From contig NZ_JACVPR010000001.1 of NCBI RefSeq assembly GCF_018881775.1, positions 1,506,318 to 1,570,317 of the forward strand: 64,000 bases of DNA. Reading direction: 5' to 3'. Numbering within the stretch: position 1 is the first letter of the stretch; every line of letters begins with the position of its first letter. The DNA comes from Polynucleobacter sp. MWH-Loch1C5 (GTDB taxonomy: Bacteria; Pseudomonadota; Gammaproteobacteria; Burkholderiales; Burkholderiaceae). The translations under genes were made by a program, and so were the position numbers. This document shows, in pieces, positions 7,962 to 15,908 of the stretch. Under the pieces are notes generated by a model. It ran no database searches. It was not told where the DNA came from and worked only from the letters and a program-made list of their open reading frames with translations.

Positions 7962-8762
7962 ATGAAAAAACTTTATAAGAGTGCTTTATTGGTCTCTTTG
8001 TCAGCGACAGCCACATTGGTTTTCGCGCAAAGCGCCACGGATGATATTGCCAAATATCGCGAAATGATCGCAGATGGCAACCCCGCTGAGTTATATGAAG
8101 CTGCGGGTGAGGATTTGTGGAAAAAGCCCATGGGTCCGAAAAATGCATCACTAGAGAAGTGTGATTTGGGTAAAGGGCCGGGAGTGGTGAAGGGCGCTGC
8201 TGCTGAACTACCTAGATACTTCAAAGATACCAATAAAGTACAAGATCTTGAGTCACGCATTCTGACCTGTATGGAAAGACTGCAAGGTTATGACCCGAAA
8301 GAAATCATCAGTGCTGGCTTTGAAAAGGGTAAGCGTAAGGATGTTGAGGCCATTGTTGCTTATGTGGTGACGGCAGCTAAGGGTCATACCATTAACATCT
8401 CAACGAAGCACCCTAAAGAAAAAGAAATGTACCAAATGGGTAAATACGCTTTCTACTTCCAGGGTGGCCCGATGGACTTCTCCTGCGCCTCCTGTCACGG
8501 TGAAGATGGCAAGCGTATTCGTTTACAAGATTTGCCTAATCTGATTGAGCAAAAAGGCGCGGCTTTGGGTTATGGTGCTTGGCCGGCTTATCGTGTATCG
8601 AGCGGTAATTTTTGGACTATGCAGCGTCGTTTGAATGACTGTTATCGTCAGCAACGCTTCCCAGAACCCATTTATACCTCTGATGTAACGATTGCCTTGC
8701 AAGTATTCATGGGTGCCAATGGTAACGGTGGCAAGATGAATACCCCAGGCTTGAAGCGTTAA
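7962..8762 (+). CDS. soxA: SoxA, haem subunit of the SoxAX thiosulfate-binding cytochrome
   Basis: SoxAX joins thiosulfate to the SoxY cysteine. Signal peptide at about residues 1-22 (ending VFAQS). Only one haem motif is present, CASCH at 175-179. The first haem site of the dihaem type is absent and only single cysteines remain in the N-terminal domain (Cys67, Cys103), as in monohaem SoxA proteins, where a disulfide replaces haem 1. The active-site cysteine that becomes a persulfide haem ligand is Cys227 in NDCYRQQR. The length is 266 residues. GAGGAG at 7951-7956 is the ribosome binding site, just after the internal hairpin. Confidence 0.95.
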   Translation: MKKLYKSALLVSLSATATLVFAQSATDDIAKYREMIADGNPAELYEAAGEDLWKKPMGPKNASLEKCDLGKGPGVVKGAAAELPRYFKDTNKVQDLESRILTCMERLQGYDPKEIISAGFEKGKRKDVEAIVAYVVTAAKGHTINISTKHPKEKEMYQMGKYAFYFQGGPMDFSCASCHGEDGKRIRLQDLPNLIEQKGAALGYGAWPAYRVSSGNFWTMQRRLNDCYRQQRFPEPIYTSDVTIALQVFMGANGNGGKMNTPGLKR

Positions 8763-8778
8763 TCCAGGAGACAAGAAT

Positions 8779-9387
8779 ATGAAAAAAATAAGCTATACAG
8801 TTAGTGGTCTGGTACTCACCTTAGCAATGAGTGGTGTGCAGGCACAATCTAAATTTGAAAAAGCCCATTACAACAGTTTTCAGGCTAATGGGATTGCTAC
8901 TATGGATCGCTTGAACCAAGATGATGCGCAAAAGTTTTGTTCTGATCCTGCTGTGCTAGTGGGTAAGGGTGATGCCAAAAAGCGTGAGGCCATTGAAAAA
9001 GCGAATTTAGCCACTGTCAAATTGCCCAGTGACGGTAAGTATCTCGGTGATTGGCAGCAGGGTGAGCGCATTGCGCAAAGTGGTCGTGGTGCGACATGGA
9101 CAGATAAGGCTGATACGGTCGTAGGCGGTGGTTGCTACAACTGTCACCAAATCGATAAGAAAGAAATTTCACACGGCACGATTGGTCCATCACTGTGGAA
9201 CTACGGCAAAATTCGTGGCAATAGCGAAGCCGTGATTCAGTACACCTGGGGCAAGATCTACAACGCCAAGGCCTATAACGCATGTAGCAATATGCCACGT
9301 TTTGGTCATTACAAATTACTCACAGAAGACCAAATGCGTCACGTGATGGCTTTGTTATTGGATCCTGCATCGCCAGTGAATAAGTAA
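8779..9387 (+). CDS. soxX: SoxX, monohaem cytochrome subunit of SoxAX
   Basis: Smaller cytochrome of the SoxAX complex, passing electrons to a downstream cytochrome c. Signal peptide ends near residue 22 (VQAQS). One haem site, CYNCH at 119-123, with the probable Met ligand at 172 in NMPRFG. At 202 residues it has an N-terminal extension with a conserved FCS segment, as in the longer SoxX group. AGGAG at 8766-8770 gives a well-spaced start. It is 16 bases after soxA and is followed by a strong terminator. Confidence 0.95.
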   Translation: MKKISYTVSGLVLTLAMSGVQAQSKFEKAHYNSFQANGIATMDRLNQDDAQKFCSDPAVLVGKGDAKKREAIEKANLATVKLPSDGKYLGDWQQGERIAQSGRGATWTDKADTVVGGGCYNCHQIDKKEISHGTIGPSLWNYGKIRGNSEAVIQYTWGKIYNAKAYNACSNMPRFGHYKLLTEDQMRHVMALLLDPASPVNK

Positions 9388-9399
9388 TTGTTTGTGATG

Positions 9400-9434
9400 A
9401 AGACCACCTGAGGCTTGGCGGGTGGTCTTTTTTT
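9400..9434 (+). terminator. Rho-independent terminator after soxX
   Basis: Stem AAGACCACC/GGTGGTCTT (9400-9408 and 9421-9429) followed directly by a T run. It separates soxAX from soxB. Confidence 0.85.
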
Positions 9435-9468
9435 ATTGATTGATTTAGAAAAATAGAAAGAAATATAT

Positions 9469-11196
9469 ATGTCGATGAATCGGAGAGAGTTTTTACAAGT
9501 CTTGGCGGTCGCATCTGCCGGCGGTTTGGTCCTAGAAAGTAATGAGTCTATGGCTCAAGCTGCAGCCAACAAGTTTTATGACTTGCCACGTTTTGGTAAC
9601 GTGCACTTTCTTCACTTCACCGACTGTCACGCACAATTAAAGCCGATCTACTTCCGTGAACCGGATGTCAATTTAGGCTTTGGCGATCAGTTTGGTAAAA
9701 CGCCGCATTTGGTCGGTGAACACCTCCTCAAGGCCCACAACATCAAGCCAGGTACGCGCGAAGCGCATGCCTTTACTTATTTGAATTTTGAGGCTGCGGC
9801 CAAGAGTTACGGTAAGGTGGGGGGCTTTGCTCATTTGGCTACGCTAGTTAAAAAAATGAAGGCTAGTCGCCCAGGCGCCTTGCTTTTAGATGGTGGTGAT
9901 ACTTGGCAGGGTTCTGGTACCGCTTTATGGACCAATGGTCAGGATATGGTCGATGCTTGTCTTGCGCTTGGTGTAGATATCATGACGCCACACTGGGAAA
10001 TGACCCTGGGTGAAGAGCGCGTGAAAGAAATCGTCGAAAAAGACTTCAAAGGTAAAGTCTCATTCTTAGCGCAAAACATCAAGACGAATGATTTTGGTGA
10101 TCAAGTCTTTGATCCCTATGTGATTCGTGAGATGAATGGTGTCAAAGTGGCCGTGATCGGACAGGCTTTCCCATACACCCCGATTGCTAACCCACGTTAT
10201 ATGGTGGCTAACTGGACGTTTGGTATTCAAGACGATCATATGCAAAAAATGGTCAACGAAGTGCGTGCCAAAGGTGCCAAAGTGGTTGTCGTACTCTCAC
10301 ACAATGGTATGGACGTGGATATCAAAATGGCTAGCCGTGTAACGGGTATTGATGCCATTTTAGGCGGGCATACTCATGATGGCGTGCCCAACCCTGTGAA
10401 AGTTAAAAATGCAGGTGGCGTCACATTGGTGACCAATGCAGGTTCTAACGGTAAGTTCTTGGGTGTGCTTGATTTCAAAGTCAGTGGTAACAAGATTACC
10501 GATTTTCGTTATAAGCTTATGCCAGTGTTCTCAGATCTCTTACCCGCTGATGCGACGATGAATCAATTGATTAATAAGATTCGCGCACCTTATGAGTCTA
10601 AGCTCGGTGAGAAGTTAGCGATTACCGAAGGTTTGCTATATCGCCGCGGTAACTTTAATGGCAGCTTTGATCAGTTGATTCTCGATGGTTTGATGGCTGT
10701 CAAAAATGCTGAGATTGCGTTCTCGCCGGGTTTCCGTTGGGGAACGTCTTTATTGCCAGGTGATGCCATCACTATGGAACATGTGATGGATCAAACGGCG
10801 ATTACTTACCCATGGACCACGGTCACTAATATGTCGGGTGAGATGATCAAAACGGTATTAGAAGACATTGCCGATAACCTCTTTAACCCTGATCCATACT
10901 ATCAGCAGGGGGGTGATATGGTGCGTGTCGGTGGTTTGCAATATGCGATTAACCCGATGGGGCAAGCTGGCAAGCGTATTACGGAGATGCGTTTAAATGG
11001 CAAGCCCATTGAAGCGAACAAGAACTACAAAGTGGCTGGCTGGGCTCCCGTTGCTGAAGAAGCCAAACAAGCTGGCGGTGAGCCGATTTGGGATGTGGTC
11101 TCACGCTATTTGCGAGATATTAAAACCGTCAAGGCCAAATCTCTCAATATGCCGAAAATTGAAGGCGCCAAGGGCAACCCTGGTTTCGCTGCATAA
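9469..11196 (+). CDS. soxB: Thiosulfohydrolase SoxB
   Basis: Hydrolyses SoxY-bound thiosulfonate to release sulfate in the periplasm, using a dinuclear manganese centre. The calcineurin-like N-terminal domain shows the metal motifs HFTDCHAQL, DGGDTWQG, SHNGMD and GGHTHDG, and a 5'-nucleotidase C-terminal domain follows. The N-terminus NRREFLQVLAVASAGG is a twin-arginine signal. The length of 575 residues is normal. Starts at 9469 and 9475 are both possible; the ribosome binding site is weak. A terminator lies upstream, so soxB may have its own promoter. The usual first motif is TDTHAQL; here the Thr is Cys. Confidence 0.96.
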   Translation: MSMNRREFLQVLAVASAGGLVLESNESMAQAAANKFYDLPRFGNVHFLHFTDCHAQLKPIYFREPDVNLGFGDQFGKTPHLVGEHLLKAHNIKPGTREAHAFTYLNFEAAAKSYGKVGGFAHLATLVKKMKASRPGALLLDGGDTWQGSGTALWTNGQDMVDACLALGVDIMTPHWEMTLGEERVKEIVEKDFKGKVSFLAQNIKTNDFGDQVFDPYVIREMNGVKVAVIGQAFPYTPIANPRYMVANWTFGIQDDHMQKMVNEVRAKGAKVVVVLSHNGMDVDIKMASRVTGIDAILGGHTHDGVPNPVKVKNAGGVTLVTNAGSNGKFLGVLDFKVSGNKITDFRYKLMPVFSDLLPADATMNQLINKIRAPYESKLGEKLAITEGLLYRRGNFNGSFDQLILDGLMAVKNAEIAFSPGFRWGTSLLPGDAITMEHVMDQTAITYPWTTVTNMSGEMIKTVLEDIADNLFNPDPYYQQGGDMVRVGGLQYAINPMGQAGKRITEMRLNGKPIEANKNYKVAGWAPVAEEAKQAGGEPIWDVVSRYLRDIKTVKAKSLNMPKIEGAKGNPGFAA

Positions 11197-11206
11197 GCAC
11201 TGAAGT

Positions 11207-11896
11207 ATGACTAGCATGACCGGCATCTATCTTGCGCTTGCCGGTCTAGCGCTTGTCTGGGCTATCCAGGGGGCCGCCTGGCGGGTTCTGGTCCGGAAAG
11301 AGGTGCTGAGTTCTGTACTGGGCGGCATCTTTGTTTTAGGTATTGCCTGGAATGTCAAAGCAGTTTTGCCTGGCATGTCTGCAGAAGCGCTAGTGGGTTT
11401 ATCGTTTCAGTTTTTTGGAGCGGCACTACTCGTGGCGATGTATGGCTTAAGGCCGGCTATTCTGATGCTGGCTCTGGTGACCGTGCTGGTTGCTCTTCTC
11501 AGTGACTGGACTTTAGAAGCTGCTTTACGCCAATACCTTGTTTTGGGTTTGATGCCGGCCTTGGTCGCTCATGGCGTGAACTATTTGATTCAACGGTTGT
11601 TACCCAAACACATGTTCATTTTTATATTGGGGCGTGGCTATGTGGCCGGTGTTATGAGTGTCATTATTCCCGCAATATTTCTCTTTACGACCCATCAAGC
11701 CTTTAGCCCCAAAGAATTAGGCCTCTCCAACGATATCGTGGACTGGGTGGTGACCTTAGTGATCTTGTCTTTTACCGAAGGATCTTTAACGGGCATGGTG
11801 TTGGCCGTCTTCGTGGTCTACAAACCTCATTGGGTGGTCTGTCTTAACGATACGGAATACCTCCAGGGAATCTCTGAGCCTCGAAAAATGCCCTAA
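11207..11896 (+). CDS. CbiM-like energy-coupling-factor permease
   Basis: Integral membrane protein of 229 residues with about six hydrophobic segments. The C-terminal pattern SFTEGSLTGMVLAVFVVYKPHWV with a late Asp and a YLQG tail fits the proteobacterial CbiM-type (ECF transporter, S-component-like) permease family. Family members elsewhere are associated with Co/Ni or other small-ion uptake. No ECF ATPase or T-component is next to it, so its energy source and substrate are unknown. It begins 10 bases after soxB, so it is probably read through from soxB and may have a sulfur-linked role. The start could also be 11216. Confidence 0.65.
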   Translation: MTSMTGIYLALAGLALVWAIQGAAWRVLVRKEVLSSVLGGIFVLGIAWNVKAVLPGMSAEALVGLSFQFFGAALLVAMYGLRPAILMLALVTVLVALLSDWTLEAALRQYLVLGLMPALVAHGVNYLIQRLLPKHMFIFILGRGYVAGVMSVIIPAIFLFTTHQAFSPKELGLSNDIVDWVVTLVILSFTEGSLTGMVLAVFVVYKPHWVVCLNDTEYLQGISEPRKMP

Positions 11897-11928
11897 AATA
11901 GCAAACTTGCTTGGGTTTAGAGGAATGT

Positions 11929-13446
11929 ATGCCGGAAATTAACATCGCGGCCGTAACAACAACAGTCTTGTGGTCCACATTTGCAATCACGCTCCTTTTA
12001 GGTGTGATCATGCAAAAGAGTCGCTTTTGCACCATGGGGGCAGTGAGTGACTGGTTCATCATGGGTGAAACCACGCGCATGCGCCAATGGCTGATGGCTA
12101 TGGGTATAGCAATCATCGGTATGGCCTTGTTCAGTTACGCAGGCATTCTTGATACCAGTAAAACTTTTTATACCGGTGCACGCCTGACTTGGTTATCGAC
12201 CATCGTCGGCGGCACTTTGTTTGGCTTTGGTATGGTCTTGGCTTCTGGCTGCGGTAGTAAAACACTCGTGCGTATGGGCGCAGGTAGCCTGAAATCATTG
12301 ATCGTTTTCTTGGTGATGGGGTTGGCCTCATACATGACCTTAAGAGGTATTTTGGGGGTTTTGCGTGTTTCCACGGTGGATACAGTTTTTGTAACGCTGA
12401 GTACACCGCAGGATTTACCTTCAATCATGGCAGCTCAAATGGGCATGACTAAAGCCCATGCGCATTTAGCATTGGGTTTAGTCTTAGGTTCAGCGTTGGT
12501 CACTTTTGCCTTGGTGCGCCGTGACTTTTGGAATCTCAATAATTTCTTGGCAGGTTTTGGAGTCGGCGGTGGTGTACTCGCGATTTGGTGGGTCTCCGGT
12601 TCTCTGGGTTTCGTCGCAGAAGACCCGAATACGCTAGAAGAAGTGTTTGTTGCAACAAATTCAGGGCGTATGGAGAGTCTCACTTTTGTGGCTCCCTATG
12701 CCTATCTCATGGAGTGGCTGACATTTTTTAGTGATACGAGTAAGAAGCTCACGCTTGGCATTGTTTCAGTGCTCGGTATCACTCTGGGTTCGACGCTGTA
12801 TGCGCTGGTAACAAAAACCTTTCATTGGGAAACCTTCCGCAATGTAGAAGATACGGCTAACCATATTGTGGGCGCCATCCTGATGGGTTTTGGCGGGGTA
12901 ACAGCGATGGGTTGTACGATTGGCCAAGGCGTTACAGGCATGTCGACTTTGGCGATCAATGCTTTTATTGCTGTCTTTGCTTTCATTGGGGGTGCTAGTT
13001 TGGGGATGAAGTATCTCACTTGGAGGTTACTTCCCCCGCCATGCGAACCTGTAATTGCTAGCGGAAACTCGAACTACCATTCAAATACTGGAGGATGTGG
13101 AATGCCTTTGCAAATCGCTTGTCATACAGACCAATTTGGCACACTCGGTCAAATTACGCCAGAAGATGTGGCTGAGATTGCGCGTCAGGGTTACAAAACG
13201 ATTGTGAATAATCGCCCTGATGGCGAGGCGGGCCCCACTCAGCCCTTAAGCGCTGAAATTGAAGTGGCAGCGAAAGCCTTAGGTCTGAACTATGTCTATT
13301 TACCAGTGGTGAGTGGTCAAATCACTCTAGAGCAAGCTCAAGCCATGGCTCAAGTTTTAGAGACGATGCCAGGCCCCATTTTGGCTTTCTGTCGCTCAGG
13401 CGCTAGATCTACTAATTTATACATGTTGGCCCAGCAAGTAGGCTAA
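11929..13446 (+). CDS. YeeE/YedE sulfur transporter fused to DUF442 phosphatase/sulfurtransferase-like domain
   Basis: The first 370 residues form a YeeE/YedE (TsuA-like) transporter with the family cysteines in SRFCTMGA (Cys34), SGCGSKT (Cys108) and MGCTIGQG (Cys329), which in thiosulfate transporters relay the substrate. Residues 392-505 form a DUF442 (TIGR01244) domain with the P-loop FCRSGARS (Cys488). DUF442 domains normally stand alone or precede a persulfide dioxygenase. AGAGGA at 11919-11924 fixes the start at 11929 rather than the upstream in-frame TTG. A second ribosome binding site and ATG lie exactly at the domain junction (see 13090-13104). TauE follows immediately. Confidence 0.85.
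   Translation: MPEINIAAVTTTVLWSTFAITLLLGVIMQKSRFCTMGAVSDWFIMGETTRMRQWLMAMGIAIIGMALFSYAGILDTSKTFYTGARLTWLSTIVGGTLFGFGMVLASGCGSKTLVRMGAGSLKSLIVFLVMGLASYMTLRGILGVLRVSTVDTVFVTLSTPQDLPSIMAAQMGMTKAHAHLALGLVLGSALVTFALVRRDFWNLNNFLAGFGVGGGVLAIWWVSGSLGFVAEDPNTLEEVFVATNSGRMESLTFVAPYAYLMEWLTFFSDTSKKLTLGIVSVLGITLGSTLYALVTKTFHWETFRNVEDTANHIVGAILMGFGGVTAMGCTIGQGVTGMSTLAINAFIAVFAFIGGASLGMKYLTWRLLPPPCEPVIASGNSNYHSNTGGCGMPLQIACHTDQFGTLGQITPEDVAEIARQGYKTIVNNRPDGEAGPTQPLSAEIEVAAKALGLNYVYLPVVSGQITLEQAQAMAQVLETMPGPILAFCRSGARSTNLYMLAQQVG
13090..13104 (+). promoter_or_regulatory. Internal ribosome binding site and start codon at the YeeE-DUF442 junction
   Basis: GGAGG at 13090-13094, seven bases, then an in-frame ATG at 13102. 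Translation from here would give a free 114-residue DUF442 protein. Either it is a relic of two genes joined by loss of a stop codon or it is used to make two products. Confidence 0.6.
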
Positions 13447-13447
13447 T

Positions 13448-14251
13448 TTGGAAGGTTTGTTGATTGAGGGGGTGCTTGGGGCTGGCGTCGGTCTAGTCCT
13501 AGGCCTCACCGGTGCAGGGGGTGCAATTCTTTCTGTGCCACTCTTAAGTTTCTTTCTTGATTTAACGGTGGCACAAGCCGCACCCATTGGTTTGCTTGCT
13601 GTTTTTCTATCAGCCGGTGTGGGCGCTGTTTTGGGTTTGCGTGCGCAGATACTGCGCTACAAAGCTGCGTTACTCATTGCCGTTTCAGGTCTGATACTTT
13701 CTCCCATAGGGATCTGGCTGGCTCAGCAATTACCCAACTGGCCTCTTGTGATTATTTTTGTCCTCATCCTTCTCTGGGTGGCTCGCAATATGTGGCAGCA
13801 AGCCCAAAAAGAAATCTTAGGTATTGAGCCAGCACTGGGGCCACCCTGTCAGTTAGATCAAGATATTGGCAAGTTAATTTGGACTCTGCCATGTGCTCGT
13901 GCTTTATCACTCTCCGGCATGTGTGCAGGTTTCTTTTCTGGTTTATTGGGAGTAGGGGGTGGTTTCATTATTGTCCCGGCGCTGAACCGTTATACCGATT
14001 TACCGATGAAGTCGATTGTGGCTACATCTCTAGGGGTTCTGACTCTCGTATCTGGTGGCGGCGTACTTTTTTCCAATATCTATGGTGTGATGGACTGGGC
14101 GATAGCCATGCCATTTGCTTTGGCCTCGATGATGGGTTTGCTCATCGGACGCCAAATCGCCTGGCGCCTGCCCGCACCACAACTCAAAAAAGCATTTGCT
14201 ATTCTCGCAACCGGCATTGCGCTTTTGATGCTGAGCCGACTCGGTCAATAA
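13448..14251 (+). CDS. TauE/SafE family sulfite exporter
   Basis: Membrane protein of 267 residues with about eight hydrophobic helices in two repeats, each beginning with a glycine-rich stretch (GLTGAGGAILSVPL near the start and GLLGVGGGFIIVPAL near residue 170), which is diagnostic of TauE/SafE. Members export sulfite or sulfoacetate, or import sulfur species. The first start candidate is a TTG one base after the upstream stop; a TTG nine bases on is also possible. It follows the YeeE-DUF442 gene, a pairing seen in sulfide-detoxification (bigR-type) operons, and likely clears sulfite formed during sulfur oxidation. Confidence 0.88.
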   Translation: MEGLLIEGVLGAGVGLVLGLTGAGGAILSVPLLSFFLDLTVAQAAPIGLLAVFLSAGVGAVLGLRAQILRYKAALLIAVSGLILSPIGIWLAQQLPNWPLVIIFVLILLWVARNMWQQAQKEILGIEPALGPPCQLDQDIGKLIWTLPCARALSLSGMCAGFFSGLLGVGGGFIIVPALNRYTDLPMKSIVATSLGVLTLVSGGGVLFSNIYGVMDWAIAMPFALASMMGLLIGRQIAWRLPAPQLKKAFAILATGIALLMLSRLGQ

Positions 14252-14293
14252 CCCTCATCTGCACAAAGTAAAGCTTGGTGATACATTGAGGTT

Positions 14294-14590
14294 ATGACCT
14301 CTTTAATCACACCCGCGCAAAGAAGCCAACTTGCTCAAGAACTGCCTGACTGGCGTATGGTCGAGGGCAGAGATGCCATTCATCGTCAATTTGTCTTTAA
14401 TGATTTTTCTGAAGCATTTGCGTTTATGACGCGCATTGCCTTGCATGCAGAGAAGAATAATCATCATCCCGAATGGTCTAATGTTTGGAATCGAGTAGAC
14501 ATTACGCTCAGTACCCATGATGTCGGTGGTCTGAGTGAACGTGATCTTGAGCTAGCTCGCTATATCAATATCGTTTTCGAACGTTTCTAA
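14294..14590 (+). CDS. phhB: 4a-hydroxytetrahydrobiopterin dehydratase (PCD/DCoH)
   Basis: Small cytosolic enzyme (98 residues) that recycles the pterin cofactor by dehydrating 4a-hydroxytetrahydrobiopterin. The signature is the segment with [18 protein letters not shown], holding the catalytic histidines, followed by [17 protein letters not shown]. No phenylalanine hydroxylase is nearby. In many bacteria such stand-alone PCD proteins are linked to molybdopterin metabolism, which would suit the molybdoenzyme SoxC, but that link is inference. Confidence 0.92.
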   Translation: MTSLITPAQRSQLAQELPDWRMVEGRDAIHRQFVFNDFSEAFAFMTRIALHAEKNNHHPEWSNVWNRVDITLSTHDVGGLSERDLELARYINIVFERF

Positions 14591-14603
14591 TTAGGGTCTT
14601 GCT

Positions 14604-15059
14604 ATGGAACGGGTGTGGTTAATGAAGCGTAATTGCTCATTTACTCCCAAGCAAGTGGGGATGTTTTATCTCTCGATTTGTAGCTTTTCATCCTTGATTG
14701 CAGGCTACTTTGTTTTTCAAGGTGTATGGATGATTTTGCCTTTCACCTTGCTTGAGTTATCTGTTTTAGGGGTCGCATTATTGGTCTATACCCGCCATGC
14801 TGCAGATTATGAAAAGATCAGCTTGCATCAAAAAGAGCTACGTATTGAAATGAGCCGTGGCAGTCGCATCATGCAAAAAGTATGGCATGCGCCTTGGGTG
14901 AAAGTCACCTTGCCTAAGCCTAAGGGGCGCCGCGAAGAGCAGTTGGTTTTGATTAGCCAGGGTGGCGAAGAGCTCAGAATCGGACAGTTTATTTTTCTAG
15001 AGCGTCGTGAGCAATTGGCTAGAGAGTTACAACGAGCAATCAACACCTCCATCCTTTAA
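14604..15059 (+). CDS. DUF2244 integral membrane protein
   Basis: Protein of 151 residues with two close transmembrane helices (about residues 18-60) and a C-terminal cytoplasmic domain ending FIFLERREQLARELQRAI, typical of DUF2244. In related bacteria the family is often found near cytochrome oxidase genes; here it lies between phhB and an RND pump. AGGG before 14604 supports this start, though an ATG at 14622 is possible. Function unknown. Confidence 0.8.
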   Translation: MERVWLMKRNCSFTPKQVGMFYLSICSFSSLIAGYFVFQGVWMILPFTLLELSVLGVALLVYTRHAADYEKISLHQKELRIEMSRGSRIMQKVWHAPWVKVTLPKPKGRREEQLVLISQGGEELRIGQFIFLERREQLARELQRAINTSIL

Positions 15060-15068
15060 GATAGCGGA

Positions 15069-15908
15069 ATGAAACAAAAATTAACAATACTGCTTGCTGC
15101 TACCCTGTTAGTCACTCTGGGGGCTTGTGGCAAAAAAGAAGATAAAGTACCTCCAGTTCGTCTAGTTAAAGTTCTTGAGTTTGGTCAAGGTCAGACTTTG
15201 ACGACTCAGACTGCAGCAAAAGATGTGTTGAGTTTTGATACCTCAGGTCAGGTCATTGAAGTGTTAGCGACTGCCGGTACAAAAGTACAAGCCGGTCAGG
15301 CTTTGGCGCGCCTCATTCCGACTAGCTTATCGGTGAGTGAGTCAGCAGCACTGGCGTCTTATAAAGCAGCTAAAGCAGAATTATCAGCCGCTGAAGCCGA
15401 CTATCAACGCTTTCGGGATTTAAGAGCTAAAAACTTTATTTCCGCCTCTGAGTTTGATCGCCGTACCGCAGCGATTGAGGGTGCGCGTGCTAAATATGAA
15501 CAGACTTTAGATCAGCTAGGCTTTGTCACTTTAAGAGCGCCTGAAGCTGGCGTGTTGAAGACTTTCTCGATTCAGCTGCGGGATGCCGTCGAGGCTAAAA
15601 AAATCATTGGCCGCATGGATTTTTCAGGGGTCCGAAGCTCCTCGACTAAGTCTGCCACAGCGAGTAAAACTATCCCACTTACTGCCATACTGAGTGATGG
15701 AAAAACGGTTTATCGTGTCAAGCTCGACGAAGGCTCACAGGATACGGGTGTTGTAGAAGCGGTGAGTATCCAAGTAGGCCCAGCGACAGAATCGTCGATT
15801 GAAGTGGTGGCAGGTCTTCAAGCAGGGGATAAAGTCATCGCAACCGGTTGGCATGCCCTCGATGTTGGTCAAAAAGTTCGTATTGCTCTGACTGCAAAGG
15901 CGCAGTAA
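15069..15908 (+). CDS. RND efflux periplasmic adaptor (lipoprotein)
   Basis: Membrane-fusion protein of a tripartite efflux pump. A lipobox LVTLGAC places the lipidated Cys at residue 20. A short coiled-coil hairpin (about residues 95-140, with AAKAELSAAEADYQRFRDL) is flanked by two halves of a lipoyl/barrel-sandwich domain, then beta-barrel segments. At 279 residues it is short for the family. Its stop codon overlaps the permease ATG by one base (TAATG), so the two are translationally coupled. No outer-membrane channel gene is adjacent. Confidence 0.9.
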   Translation: MKQKLTILLAATLLVTLGACGKKEDKVPPVRLVKVLEFGQGQTLTTQTAAKDVLSFDTSGQVIEVLATAGTKVQAGQALARLIPTSLSVSESAALASYKAAKAELSAAEADYQRFRDLRAKNFISASEFDRRTAAIEGARAKYEQTLDQLGFVTLRAPEAGVLKTFSIQLRDAVEAKKIIGRMDFSGVRSSSTKSATASKTIPLTAILSDGKTVYRVKLDEGSQDTGVVEAVSIQVGPATESSIEVVAGLQAGDKVIATGWHALDVGQKVRIALTAKAQ

